A DNA stretch of 64,000 nucleotides from Pseudomonas sp. W4I3 (GTDB lineage: Bacteria; Pseudomonadota; Gammaproteobacteria; Pseudomonadales; Pseudomonadaceae): assembly GCF_030816195.1 (NCBI RefSeq), contig NZ_JAUSXS010000001.1:4797501-4861500 (forward strand). The letters run 5' to 3'. How positions within the stretch are numbered: position 1 is the first letter of the stretch; every line of letters begins with the position of its first letter. Position numbers and translations under genes: made by a program. A model generated the notes under the pieces. It made no database searches, was not told the origin of the DNA, and saw only the letters and a list, made by a program, of their open reading frames with translations. This document shows positions 18,785 through 27,064 of this stretch, piece after piece.

Positions 18785-19765
18785 ATGTCCAGAAACGATT
18801 CGGCAGTGCATTCCAAACAGAGCCCGGCCAACCGGTCTCCTCGCAGCGAACCCTCAGTGGCTCCATCCGCTATGTACGCCAACCTCAAGCCACTGTTCAC
18901 AAGGTCTGTGTCGCGCGGCAGCGCACGCCGCATCGTCCTCGTGCTGTGCCTGTGTTCGTTGTCTGCCAGCGTGTGGGCCTACATGCACGCGTCTCCCTGG
19001 TCACTGCTGATGCTGCTGCTCAACCTGGCCACGCTGGCGGTGGTGTGCCTGCACCAATGGCGTTCGCGCAAAGCCATCAAGCTGCAGCCCCAGGAATTGG
19101 CCGATCGCCTGTTGCAGGTCCAGGAAAACGAACGCCATCGCCTCAGTCGCGAGCTGCATGACGACATCGGCCAACTGCTGACTGCCGCCAAGCTGCAAAG
19201 CGAATGGCTGCAGCGTCGCCTGCCGCCTGAGCTGCAAGCCCCCTGCACGGCGCTGTGCAACACCCTCAACGAAACCCTGGCCAAAGTGCGCGACGTGTCC
19301 GCCATTCTCCACCCGCGCCAGCTGGCCAGCCTGGGCCTGGAGGCCAGCTTGCGCGCGCACCTGCTCAAGACCCTGGAAAACACCCCGGTGCGCTGGAGCC
19401 TGGAGTGCCAGCAACGCCTGGCCGCCCTTCCGGAAGAAATGGCCGTGGCGGCATTTCGCATCACTCAGGAAGCGGTGACCAACATGCTTCGTCACGCCCA
19501 GGCTCGCAACCTGCTGGTGCGCCTGCAGCGCCTGCCCGAAGGTTTGTCGCTGATGATCTGCGACGACGGCCTGGGCTTTTCGCCCGCCCTCGATCCGGGC
19601 CTTGCAGGCCAACGCGGCATGGCCGGCATGGCTGAGCGGATAGACCAATTGGGCGGCACGCTGTCCGTCAGCAGCCAGCCAGGTGAGGGCACGCGGATCG
19701 AGGCACTTTTCCCCTGGGCGCCCCGTGCCCTCGAACGGGCCCGAGCGCCTAAGGGTGTCGCGTGA
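18785..19765 (+). CDS. NarL-type sensor histidine kinase
   Basis: A 326-residue membrane kinase. Two hydrophobic segments at about residues 50-67 and 72-90 leave almost no periplasmic loop. The HisKA_3 dimerisation domain has phospho-His about 125 in RELHDDIGQLL. The ATPase domain shows FRITQEAVTNMLRHAQA (N box), CDDGLGF and GQRGMAGMAERIDQLGG. The signal is unknown; it may sense within the membrane. The start is uncertain: ATG 18785 and ATG 18872 (MYANLK) both lack a clear ribosome site. Its stop overlaps the regulator start by 4 nt, so the two form a pair. Confidence 0.88.
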   Translation: MSRNDSAVHSKQSPANRSPRSEPSVAPSAMYANLKPLFTRSVSRGSARRIVLVLCLCSLSASVWAYMHASPWSLLMLLLNLATLAVVCLHQWRSRKAIKLQPQELADRLLQVQENERHRLSRELHDDIGQLLTAAKLQSEWLQRRLPPELQAPCTALCNTLNETLAKVRDVSAILHPRQLASLGLEASLRAHLLKTLENTPVRWSLECQQRLAALPEEMAVAAFRITQEAVTNMLRHAQARNLLVRLQRLPEGLSLMICDDGLGFSPALDPGLAGQRGMAGMAERIDQLGGTLSVSSQPGEGTRIEALFPWAPRALERARAPKGVA

Positions 19766-20421
19766 CCTGCAGTTTACTTCTGGTGGATGACCACGCGCTG
19801 ATTCGCGCCGGCGTAAGGGCGTTGATCCTGGATATCCCCGGCTACGACGTCATCGGCGAAGCCAGCGATGGTGCGCAACTGCTGGAGCAATTTCGCGCCC
19901 TGCAGCCGGATATCGTGCTGTTGGACCTGTCGATGAAGCACACCGGTGGCCTGGATGCCTTGCAACAACTCAAGGGGGCCTACCCCAAGAGTAAAGTGCT
20001 GATCTTGTCCATGCACACCGACCCCGAGCTGATCATGCGCGCGCTGGAATCGGGGGCCCATGGCTACCTGCTCAAGGACATGACCGCCAGCGAGTTGGAA
20101 CACGCCCTGCGGGCCTTGCGCAACAACGAGCGCTACCTGAGCCCGGCCATCGCCCATACCGTGATCAACCAGGCGCTGATCCGTGCTCACGGCCCTGCCT
20201 CGTCCGCTCCCCACAGCCACAACCTGACGGCGCGCCAGTTGGAAATCCTGCGCTTGATCGTGCGTGGCAAGTCCACCCGGGAAATCGCCCACGGCCTGGG
20301 CTTGAGCATCAAGACCGTGGAAGCGCATCGCTCGCAAATCATGAAGCGCCTGCAGATTTTCGACGTGGCAGGCCTGGTGCTATTCGCGGTGCGCGAGCAG
20401 ATCATCAGCCTGGACGACTAG
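19762..20421 (+). CDS. LuxR/NarL-family response regulator
   Basis: A 219-residue regulator. The receiver domain (1-120) has acidic pocket D9-D10, phospho-Asp about 55 in VLLDLSMKH and the late K in LLKDMTASE. The C-terminal LuxR helix-turn-helix (about 155-210) reads LTARQLEILRLIVRGKSTREIAHGLGLSIKTVEAHRS. It starts at GTG 19762, overlapping the kinase stop, so translation is coupled. Target genes cannot be told. Its last 42 nt overlap the convergent yegS gene. Confidence 0.92.
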   Translation: MTCSLLLVDDHALIRAGVRALILDIPGYDVIGEASDGAQLLEQFRALQPDIVLLDLSMKHTGGLDALQQLKGAYPKSKVLILSMHTDPELIMRALESGAHGYLLKDMTASELEHALRALRNNERYLSPAIAHTVINQALIRAHGPASSAPHSHNLTARQLEILRLIVRGKSTREIAHGLGLSIKTVEAHRSQIMKRLQIFDVAGLVLFAVREQIISLDD

Positions 20422-21300
20422 GGGCGAACCCAGCGGCAGGTGCACGCGCAGGGCCTTGGGCAAGGCTTCGAAATGCAGGTCGTCACCTTCCAGCGGCTCG
20501 CCATCGAGATTGATGTACAAGCCTTGCGCGACCTTGATATTGACCCACGGCAGGCGCGCGCGGACGAACATGGTGTCCAGGCCCCAGCCGTTGCTCATCA
20601 ATTCGCGCAAGGTGCCGACCACTTCCTGAGGTGCTGGCAGGATGCTGATGTCCAGCAGCCCGTCATCGGCCAGCGCGCCAGGGCACAGCACATGCCCGCC
20701 CCCGGCCTGGCGCCCGTTGCCGATACCCAAGGCGAGCAGCTCGCCTTTCCAATGGAAATCCGGGCCTTCGAGCTCACCGTAGGCGGCCTTCAACTCACTG
20801 AAACGCGACAAACCGGTGAACAGGTAGGCGGCGCCGCCGAGGATTTTCTTCAAGTCTTCGGAGGTGTTGGCGGTAACCTGGCTGCCGAAACCGCCGGTGG
20901 CCATGTTCAAGAAGATCTGCCCGCCGACCTGACCAAGGTCGATTGCGCGTGGCTCGACGTCGAGCAACGCCAGGGCACCGGCCGGTTCCAACGGCACGCC
21001 GGCAGCCTTGGCGAAGTCATTGGCGGTGCCCAGGGGCATCAGCACCAGGCTGGCGTCGGTGCTGGCCTGGGCCATGGCTTCGGCCACATCGCGCAAGGTG
21101 CCATCGCCGCCACCGGCAATGATGTGGGTGTAACCGTCGGCCAGGGCTTCATTGACCAGACGCTGGGCATCACCGCCTTCCCAGGTGACCCGTACCGCCA
21201 ACTCCCACCCCTGCTCACGCCGCGCCGTCACGGCAGCACGCACGTCCTCGTTGAGGGCTTGTTTGCCGTGGAGGATCAACAGGGCTTTGGGGCTGGTCAT
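20380..21300 (-). CDS. yegS: Diacylglycerol/sphingolipid-type lipid kinase YegS
   Basis: A 306-residue soluble lipid kinase of the DAGK catalytic family, which phosphorylates lipid hydroxyls (phosphatidylglycerol in E. coli YegS). It has the nucleotide motif IIAGGGDGTLRDVAEAM (about 60-76), the PLGTANDFAKAAGVP stretch and GNGRQAGGG. Length matches the family. The 3' end overlaps the response-regulator gene on the other strand by 42 nt, an unusually tight tail-to-tail arrangement. Confidence 0.93.
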   Translation of the reverse strand: MTSPKALLILHGKQALNEDVRAAVTARREQGWELAVRVTWEGGDAQRLVNEALADGYTHIIAGGGDGTLRDVAEAMAQASTDASLVLMPLGTANDFAKAAGVPLEPAGALALLDVEPRAIDLGQVGGQIFLNMATGGFGSQVTANTSEDLKKILGGAAYLFTGLSRFSELKAAYGELEGPDFHWKGELLALGIGNGRQAGGGHVLCPGALADDGLLDISILPAPQEVVGTLRELMSNGWGLDTMFVRARLPWVNIKVAQGLYINLDGEPLEGDDLHFEALPKALRVHLPLGSPLVVQADDLLAHRE

Positions 21301-21398
21301 CGGGAAATCTCCTGGGTCGAAGGTGCTTGCAGGATGTGGACCTTAGGGCAAGGAGAAAAGTCTGTGACGGGCGAAAATTGACTGATGTACGCAAATCA

Positions 21399-21492
21399 AA
21401 ATGTGGGAGGGGGCTTGCCCCCGATAGCGGTGGGTCAGCTATAAACAAGCTGACTGATACACCGTCATCGGGAGCAAGCCCCCTCCCACATT
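21399..21492. repeat. REP pair (GTGGGAGGGGGC class)
   Basis: Two inverted units, 21399-21425 and 21466-21492, each have a GTGGGAGGGGGCTTGCCCCC core. They lie directly after the stop of the DUF2802 gene, the end of the chemotaxis operon, where the doublet may protect the 3' end of a long transcript. Confidence 0.87.
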
Positions 21493-21506
21493 GCGCCAGG
21501 CGCTAA

Positions 21507-21899
21507 TCAGCTCTTGTGCAACTTACTCATCAACTGCGCTTCAGCCTGGGTCAAGCCGCAGGACTGGGTCAGCTCATCCACCGTCGCGCCCATGCCCACC
21601 AGCCTCGCGGCCTGAGCGAACGACAGATTCGAAGGATCACGCTGTTCCAACTGCACCAGCTTGTCCGGCAACGGCGCAAGAATGGCGCGCAGTTCATGCA
21701 CTTCATCCCCGACCCGCACGGCGCTTTGCTGGAAATGGTCGACCCGCTTGACCAGCTCAAGCAGGCGCCGATCACGCACCGCATCGCGCTCGGCCTGTTG
21801 CAAGAGCAACTCCCGCTGCTGGCGCATATAGCGCAGCACGAACGCCAAAGTCCCAGCCCACAACAGGGCCAGGACAATCACCGCCGCCTCAAGGAACAA
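21507..21899 (-). CDS. DUF2802 membrane-anchored protein at the end of the chemotaxis operon
   Basis: A 130-residue protein with one N-terminal membrane helix (about 4-24), a coiled-coil-like stretch (RQQRELLLQQAERDAVRDRRLLELVKR) and a C-terminal helix-turn-helix-like part (VDELTQSCGLTQAEAQLMSKLH). DUF2802 genes follow cheW in Pseudomonas; the function is unknown. The start is a TTG at 21899, chosen because GGAGAG from the end of cheW lies at good distance and no better codon is available. The gap to the restored cheW stop is 1 nt. Confidence 0.82.
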   Translation of the reverse strand: MFLEAAVIVLALLWAGTLAFVLRYMRQQRELLLQQAERDAVRDRRLLELVKRVDHFQQSAVRVGDEVHELRAILAPLPDKLVQLEQRDPSNLSFAQAARLVGMGATVDELTQSCGLTQAEAQLMSKLHKS

Positions 21900-21900
21900 A

Positions 21901-22384
21901 TCAGATGCTCTCCAGTTCCGACCACTCTTCTTCGCTCATCATTTTGTCCAGCTCAACCAGAATCAACAACTCCGCTGTTCTTGTTGCACACGCCCTGGAT
22001 AAACTTGGCGGATTCCTCGTTGCCCACGTTCGGCGCGGTTTCCACTTCCGACTGACGCAGGTAGACCACTTCCGCCACGCTGTCGACCATGATCCCGACC
22101 ACTTGCTTGTCGGCTTCGATGATGACGATGCGCGTGTTGTCGCTGACTTCGACCGCGCTCAGGCCAAAGCGCTGGCGGGTGTCGATCACCGTCACCACGT
22201 TGCCGCGCAGGTTGATGATGCCCAGCACGTAGCTTGGCGCCCCCGGCACTGGCGCAATTTCGGTATAACGCAGTACTTCCTGCACACGCATCACATTGAT
22301 GCCATAGGTTTCGTTGTCCAGTTTGAAGGTAACCCATTGCAGGATCGGATCATCCAAACCTTGTGCGGACGCTGACTTGTTCAT
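21901..22384 (-). pseudogene. cheW: Chemotaxis adaptor CheW with a frameshift near its 3' end
   Basis: CheW links chemoreceptors to CheA. The frame from ATG 22384 reads normal CheW sequence (WVTFKLDNETYGINVMRVQEVLRY ... GIINLRGNVVTVIDTRQRFGL ... KFIQGVCNKN). At about 21971-21977 one extra base (GCGGAGTTG, where GCGAGTTG is expected) shifts it to SGVVDSG and a stop at 21953. In the other frame the usual ending continues (LLILVELDKMMSEEEWSELE) to TGA 21901. About 24 residues of the conserved C-terminal end would be lost. It is either a true mutation or an assembly error; the rest of the gene is intact. Confidence 0.85.
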
Positions 22385-22464
22385 GCTTGTGACCCCTTCA
22401 AATGCCGCTAATCGACGGCGTGTGTGCTAGTGGGCCGCGCAACCGCACGACCTTTATTGTTCAA

Positions 22465-23274
22465 TCAACTGCGTTTGTTTTGCGCCATCGTCTTGACTGC
22501 GCCACTGGCGATCAACTCGGCCAGCTCGGCGACGTCGAGCAATGCGCACATGTGTTCAATCACGGTGCCCGCCAGCCACGGCCGTTGGCCGCGCTGGCTG
22601 CGCCATTTGATTTCGTTCGGGTCCAGACGCAACGAGCGGCTGACTTGATGCACCGCCAGACCCCACTCGTAGCCCTGCACGGAAATGACGTACTGCAGGC
22701 CCTGGCGGAAGTCGTCGCGGTAGCGGTCGGGCATTACCCAGCGCGCAGTGTCCAGCACCTTGAGGTTGCCAGCCTGGCTGGGCAGGATGCCGAGGAACCA
22801 TTCCGGTTGCCCGAACAGCGGCGTCAACTCCTGGCCTTCCAGGGAATAGATCGAGCCCAGGCACACCAGCGGCACCGCCAGGGTCAACCCGGCGACGTCG
22901 AACAACAGGCACTCGAACGGCTCGGCGGCCCACGACGGGCGACCATCGCCGCTCACCGGCGGCGGCGTGATACTCGGCGGCAGGTGCACTTGCACAATCG
23001 GCTCAATCACCCTCGGCACCGGCACCACGACGTCAGGCGTTATCGGCACGACTACGGGCACCACCACGGGCGCCGCCTCGACATGCGCATCGCGGGCCTG
23101 CTCTTCGAGCACCGCCAGCTGGAACTCATCCAGCGAAGTTTGGGGCTCGACGACGGGCTCCAATAGCAGGATCGGTTCAGGCAACTCTTCGGCAGTCGCA
23201 TCCTGCAGCAAGGCATCCAGGTAGGATTCCAGCGCCAGTTGCGTCCGGGTCTTGAATTCCAGGGGACGGTTCAT
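22465..23274 (-). CDS. parP: ParP, CheW-like partner of the chemotaxis ParA
   Basis: A 269-residue protein. It has a short N-terminal stretch (MNRPLEFKTRTQLALESYLDALL), a proline/valine-rich linker (about 60-110) and a C-terminal CheW-like domain (about 120-255: ECLLFDVAGLTLAVPLVCLGSIY ... GLAVHQVSRSLRLDP). In Vibrio and Pseudomonas ParP joins ParC to polar chemoreceptor arrays. ATG 23274 overlaps the parC stop (ATGA); an in-frame GTG lies one codon earlier. The weaker domain match explains why such genes are often named only CheW-like. Confidence 0.85.
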   Translation of the reverse strand: MNRPLEFKTRTQLALESYLDALLQDATAEELPEPILLLEPVVEPQTSLDEFQLAVLEEQARDAHVEAAPVVVPVVVPITPDVVVPVPRVIEPIVQVHLPPSITPPPVSGDGRPSWAAEPFECLLFDVAGLTLAVPLVCLGSIYSLEGQELTPLFGQPEWFLGILPSQAGNLKVLDTARWVMPDRYRDDFRQGLQYVISVQGYEWGLAVHQVSRSLRLDPNEIKWRSQRGQRPWLAGTVIEHMCALLDVAELAELIASGAVKTMAQNKRS

Positions 23275-24062
23275 CACGCCACCTGCGCCACGAGCTGCTG
23301 GGACAGCAGGTGTTTGAGCAATGCCCGATACGCCAGCACCCCGCGGCTCTTGCCGTCGAATTGCGACGGCGTGAGCCCGGCGCGGCTGGCGTCACGCAGG
23401 CGCGTGTCCACCGGGATGTAGCCATTCCAGATGGTGTCCGGGTAGGCATCGCGCAGTACGCGCAGGGTGCCCAGGGACGCCTGGGTACGGCGGTCGAACA
23501 AGGTCGGCACGATGCTGAACGGCAGCGCCTGCTTGCGCGAACGGTTGATCATCGCCAGGGTGCTGACCATGCGCTCCAGGCCTTTGACGGCCAGGTGCTC
23601 GGTCTGTACCGGGATCACCAACTGCTGGCTGGCCGCCAACGCGTTGACCATCAGCACGCCCAGCAACGGCGGGCTGTCGATGATTGCGTAGTCGAAGTCC
23701 TGCCACAGTTGCGCCAGGGTCTTGGCGATCACCAGGCCCAGGCCGCTCTGGCCCGGCGACTGGCGCTCCAGGGTGGCCAGCGCGGTGCTGGACGGCAACA
23801 GCGAAATACTTTCGCTGCTGGTGGGCAGCAGCAGTTGCCCAGGCAAATCGCTCGGCACGCTGCCCTGATGCAGGAACAGGTCGTAGCAACTGTGTTCCAG
23901 CGCATCCGGGTCGTAGCCGAAATAGCTGGTCATGGAGCCGTGGGGGTCCAGGTCGACCACAACCACGCGCTTGCCCGCCTCGGCCAGCAAGCCGGCTAAA
24001 GCGATGGACGTGGTGGTCTTGCCGACTCCACCCTTTTGATTGGCTACTGCCCAGACTCTCAT
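23274..24062 (-). CDS. parC: ParC, ParA-family ATPase for polar chemotaxis arrays
   Basis: A 262-residue ParA/MinD-type ATPase. It has the deviant Walker A KGGVGKTT at about 10-17, VVVVDLDPHGS (Walker A') and DYAIIDSPPLLGVL (Walker B). It positions chemotaxis proteins at the cell pole together with ParP, the next gene. The start at 24062 (MRVWAVANQ) has GGAGGAA upstream; the longer frame upstream is not family sequence. The gene lies inside the che operon, not near an origin, so it is not the chromosomal partition ParA. Confidence 0.9.
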   Translation of the reverse strand: MRVWAVANQKGGVGKTTTSIALAGLLAEAGKRVVVVDLDPHGSMTSYFGYDPDALEHSCYDLFLHQGSVPSDLPGQLLLPTSSESISLLPSSTALATLERQSPGQSGLGLVIAKTLAQLWQDFDYAIIDSPPLLGVLMVNALAASQQLVIPVQTEHLAVKGLERMVSTLAMINRSRKQALPFSIVPTLFDRRTQASLGTLRVLRDAYPDTIWNGYIPVDTRLRDASRAGLTPSQFDGKSRGVLAYRALLKHLLSQQLVAQVA

Positions 24063-24112
24063 TCGGTTGATTCCTCCCGGTGGGCACAAACGCGACCGAG
24101 ACATTGCATAGG

Positions 24113-25000
24113 TTATTGAGCCGGTGACGGAGAATTGACGGAGCTTGCCCGCACCGACGGCTTTGCAGGGGCCGGTGCAGTTTGTGTGCCAGCGCGCCTC
24201 AACGCCGCATCCGGTGTTGCATTCGCCGTGCCGGTGCCGGTCAAGCTGCGGCGTACATCCAGGTTGCGCGACACCACCAGCACCACCCGCCGGTTGCGCG
24301 CACGGCCTTCGACCGTGGCGTTATTGGCCACCGGCTGGAACTCACCGTAGCCCACCGACGCCAGGCGCTGGGGGTTCACGCCCTGCATCGCGAGCATGCG
24401 CACGATGCTTGACGCACGGGCCGAGGACAGTTCCCAGTTGGTCGGGTACTGCGCGGTGGCGATCGGAAAATTGTCGGTAAAGCCTTCGACATGGACAGGG
24501 TTCTCAAACGGTTTGAGAATCGCCGCCACCTTGTCGATGATGGTGAACGCCTGGTCGCTGGGCAGCGCATCGGCGCTGGCGAACAACAGGCTGGAGTTAA
24601 GCTCGATCTCCACCCACAACTCATTGCCACGCACGGTCATCTGGTTGGAACGGATCAGGTCGCCAAACGCGGCGCTGATATCGTCGGCGATGCTTTTGAG
24701 CGGGTCGCTGGTGCCACCGACGCCGGCAGCGGTTTCATCGCTGTCGTTGACCAGCGGCTTGGCTGGGGTCACGGTCTTGGGCCGTTCTTCGCCAATAGGG
24801 ATCGGCTTGAGCGCGCGCTCGGTATCGTTGAACACGCCCACCAACGCCTGGGAAATGATCTTGTACTTGCCTTCGTTGACCGACGAGATCGAGTACATCA
24901 CCACGAAAAACGCAAACAGCAAGGTGATGAAGTCCGCGTAGGACACCAGCCAGCGTTCATGGTTGACGTGTTCTTCAGGCTCGCGACGGCGACGACTCAC
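24113..25000 (-). CDS. motD: Flagellar motor stator protein MotD (MotB family)
   Basis: A 295-residue MotB-type stator subunit. One transmembrane helix near residues 20-42 (WLVSYADFITLLFAFFVVMYSIS) carries the proton-binding Asp in SYADF. An OmpA-like peptidoglycan-binding domain follows (about 135-260: VHVEGFTDNFPIATAQYPTNWELSSARA ... RNRRV). It pairs with MotC in the inner membrane as the second stator of Pseudomonas. GTG 25000 (MSRRRREPEE) has GGGGAG upstream and is preferred over a longer non-conserved extension. Confidence 0.93.
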   Translation of the reverse strand: MSRRRREPEEHVNHERWLVSYADFITLLFAFFVVMYSISSVNEGKYKIISQALVGVFNDTERALKPIPIGEERPKTVTPAKPLVNDSDETAAGVGGTSDPLKSIADDISAAFGDLIRSNQMTVRGNELWVEIELNSSLLFASADALPSDQAFTIIDKVAAILKPFENPVHVEGFTDNFPIATAQYPTNWELSSARASSIVRMLAMQGVNPQRLASVGYGEFQPVANNATVEGRARNRRVVLVVSRNLDVRRSLTGTGTANATPDAALRRAGTQTAPAPAKPSVRASSVNSPSPAQ

Positions 25001-25029
25001 AGGCACTCCCCTCCACAAACCAACCCCAC

Positions 25030-25129
25030 TGTAGGAGCGAGCTTGCTCGCGAAAAACGCGAGGCCGACGCACTCATCCAGGATGCACGCGTTATCGTTGA
25101 CGATTCTCGCGAGCAAGCTCGCTCCTACA
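25030..25129. repeat. REP pair (GTAGGAGCGAGC class)
   Basis: Inverted units at 25030-25053 and 25104-25129 share the core GTAGGAGCGAGCTTGCTCGC with the inner pair at 4739-4837. The doublet fills the 142-nt gap between motC and motD, two genes normally translated as partners, so it could affect their relative mRNA levels. Confidence 0.88.
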
Positions 25130-25142
25130 GGGTTCATGCCCA

Positions 25143-25883
25143 TCAATCCATGAAGCCCTGGAGCTTCAGTTCGATGGAGCGCGGGTTTTCGCCCTCGGCA
25201 ATCGACAGCAGGCCTTCGAGCAGCATTTCGCGGTAACGGGACTGGCGCATGGCAATCGACTTGAGCTTGCTCGCCACCGGCAGCAACACCAGGTTGGCGC
25301 TCGCCACACCATAGATGGTGGCGACAAACGCCACGGCAATGCCGCTGCCCAGCTGCGAAGGGTCGGCCAGGTTACCCATCACGTGGATCAGGCCCATCAC
25401 CGCACCGATGATGCCAATGGTCGGTGCGTAGCCGCCCATGCTTTCAAACACTTTGGCGGCGTTGATATCACGGCTTTCCTGGGTGTAGAAATCCACCTCC
25501 AGAATGCTGCGGATCGCTTCCGGCTCGGCGCCATCCACCAGCAGCTGCAAGCCCTTGCGGGCGTAGCTGTCGGGCTCGGCATCGGCCACGCCTTCCAGGC
25601 CCAGCAAGCCTTCCTTGCGCGCAGTCAGACTCCAGTTGACCACGCGGTCGATGCCACCTGGCAAGTCGACCCGTGGCGGAAAAATGATCCAGACCAGAAT
25701 CTGCATGGCGCGCTTGAACGAACTCATCGGCGACTGCAACAACGCCGCGCCCACGGTGCCACCGATCACGATCAGCGCCGCCGGGCCGTTGGCCAAGGCG
25801 CCCAGGTGGCCGCCTTCGAGGTAGTTGCCGCCGATGATGGCGACAAACGCCAGGGTGATGCCGATCAGGCTCAAGACATCCAT
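25143..25883 (-). CDS. motC: Flagellar motor stator protein MotC (MotA family)
   Basis: A 246-residue MotA-type proton-channel subunit with membrane helices near residues 1-20, 32-52, about 148-170 and 180-203. The late motif GYAPTIGIIGAVMGLIHVM is the MotA/ExbB signature. The cytoplasmic loop between helices 2 and 3 holds the charged residues that meet FliG. It starts at ATG 25883, overlapping the cheB stop. With MotD it forms the stator complex. Confidence 0.95.
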   Translation of the reverse strand: MDVLSLIGITLAFVAIIGGNYLEGGHLGALANGPAALIVIGGTVGAALLQSPMSSFKRAMQILVWIIFPPRVDLPGGIDRVVNWSLTARKEGLLGLEGVADAEPDSYARKGLQLLVDGAEPEAIRSILEVDFYTQESRDINAAKVFESMGGYAPTIGIIGAVMGLIHVMGNLADPSQLGSGIAVAFVATIYGVASANLVLLPVASKLKSIAMRQSRYREMLLEGLLSIAEGENPRSIELKLQGFMD

Positions 25884-27016
25884 CAGAGACAGGCCTCCAC
25901 CAGATGCTTGCCAATGTCGTCCAGGCTGTAGACCGCATCGGCCAGGTCAGCCTTGACGATGGCCATCGGCATGCCATAGATCACGCAACTGGCTTCGTCC
26001 TGGGCCCAGACGGCGCTGCCGCCCTGCTTGAGCAGGCGCGCGCCTTCACGGCCGTCGGCGCCCATGCCGGTGAGCACCACCGCCAGAACTTTGTCGCCGT
26101 AGGACTTGGCCGCCGAACCGAAGGTGATGTCCACGCACGGCTTGTAGTTGAGACGCTCGTCACCCGGCAGGATTTTGATCGCGCCACGCCCGTCCACCAT
26201 CATCTGCTTGCCACCCGGAGCCAGCAGCGCCAGGCCAGGGCGCAGGATGTCGCCGTCCTCGGCTTCCTTGACGCTGATGCGACACAGCTTGTCCAGGCGC
26301 TCGGCGAAAGCCTTGGTGAAGGCGGCGGGCATGTGTTGCACCAGCACGATCGGCGCCGGGAAGTTGGCTGGCAACTGGGTCAATACACGCTGCAAGGCCA
26401 CCGGCCCGCCCGTGGACGTACCGATTGCCACCAGCTTGTAGGCCTTACGCTTGGGCGCGGGCGAGTGGGCGCTCGGGGCAGCTGCGCGGGTGGGCGCAGC
26501 GGGCGCAGGCCGTGTGACCGGCGCGGGTGCGGGGCGGCTGAACGACGAGGTCGGCGCAGCGGCGGGCGCGGGCACGGGTGCAGGTGTCGGCGCGGGGGCG
26601 CTGAACAGGCTGCGCCGGTTACTGCGCGAAATGCTGTGCACCTTCTCGCACAGCATCTGCTTGACCTTCTCGGGGTTGCGCGAGATGTCTTCGAAATTCT
26701 TCGGCAAAAAATCCACCGCGCCGGCATCCAGCGCATCCAGGGTGACCCGGGCGCCTTCGTGGGTCAGCGAGGAGAACATCAACACCGGTGTGGGGCAGCG
26801 CTGCATGATATGACGCACGGCCGTGATGCCATCCATCATCGGCATTTCGTAGTCCATGGTGATCACGTCCGGCTTCAACGCAATGGCTTGATCGATCGCC
26901 TCTTTGCCGTTGGTGGCCGTGCCGACTACCTGGATCGTTGGATCGGCGGAAAGAATCTCCGAGACGCGGCGGCGGAAGAAACCCGAATCGTCCACCACCA
27001 GGACCTTGACTGCCAT
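25883..27016 (-). CDS. cheB: Chemotaxis response regulator methylesterase CheB
   Basis: A 377-residue protein. The receiver domain (1-120) has phospho-Asp about 55 in VITMDYEMPMMDG. A proline/alanine-rich linker (about 140-185) follows, then the methylesterase domain (about 190-375) with nucleophile Ser in GTSTGGP, the His in VLVQHMP and the late Asp in TGMGADGREGA. It removes methyl groups from receptor glutamates and deamidates glutamines. ATG 27016 fits the family start. It ends by overlapping motC. Confidence 0.96.
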   Translation of the reverse strand: MAVKVLVVDDSGFFRRRVSEILSADPTIQVVGTATNGKEAIDQAIALKPDVITMDYEMPMMDGITAVRHIMQRCPTPVLMFSSLTHEGARVTLDALDAGAVDFLPKNFEDISRNPEKVKQMLCEKVHSISRSNRRSLFSAPAPTPAPVPAPAAAPTSSFSRPAPAPVTRPAPAAPTRAAAPSAHSPAPKRKAYKLVAIGTSTGGPVALQRVLTQLPANFPAPIVLVQHMPAAFTKAFAERLDKLCRISVKEAEDGDILRPGLALLAPGGKQMMVDGRGAIKILPGDERLNYKPCVDITFGSAAKSYGDKVLAVVLTGMGADGREGARLLKQGGSAVWAQDEASCVIYGMPMAIVKADLADAVYSLDDIGKHLVEACL

Positions 27017-27064
27017 AAACACTCCGTTAGACGGGGCGGGCGCTACCGCCCTGCCCCGCCAGAA

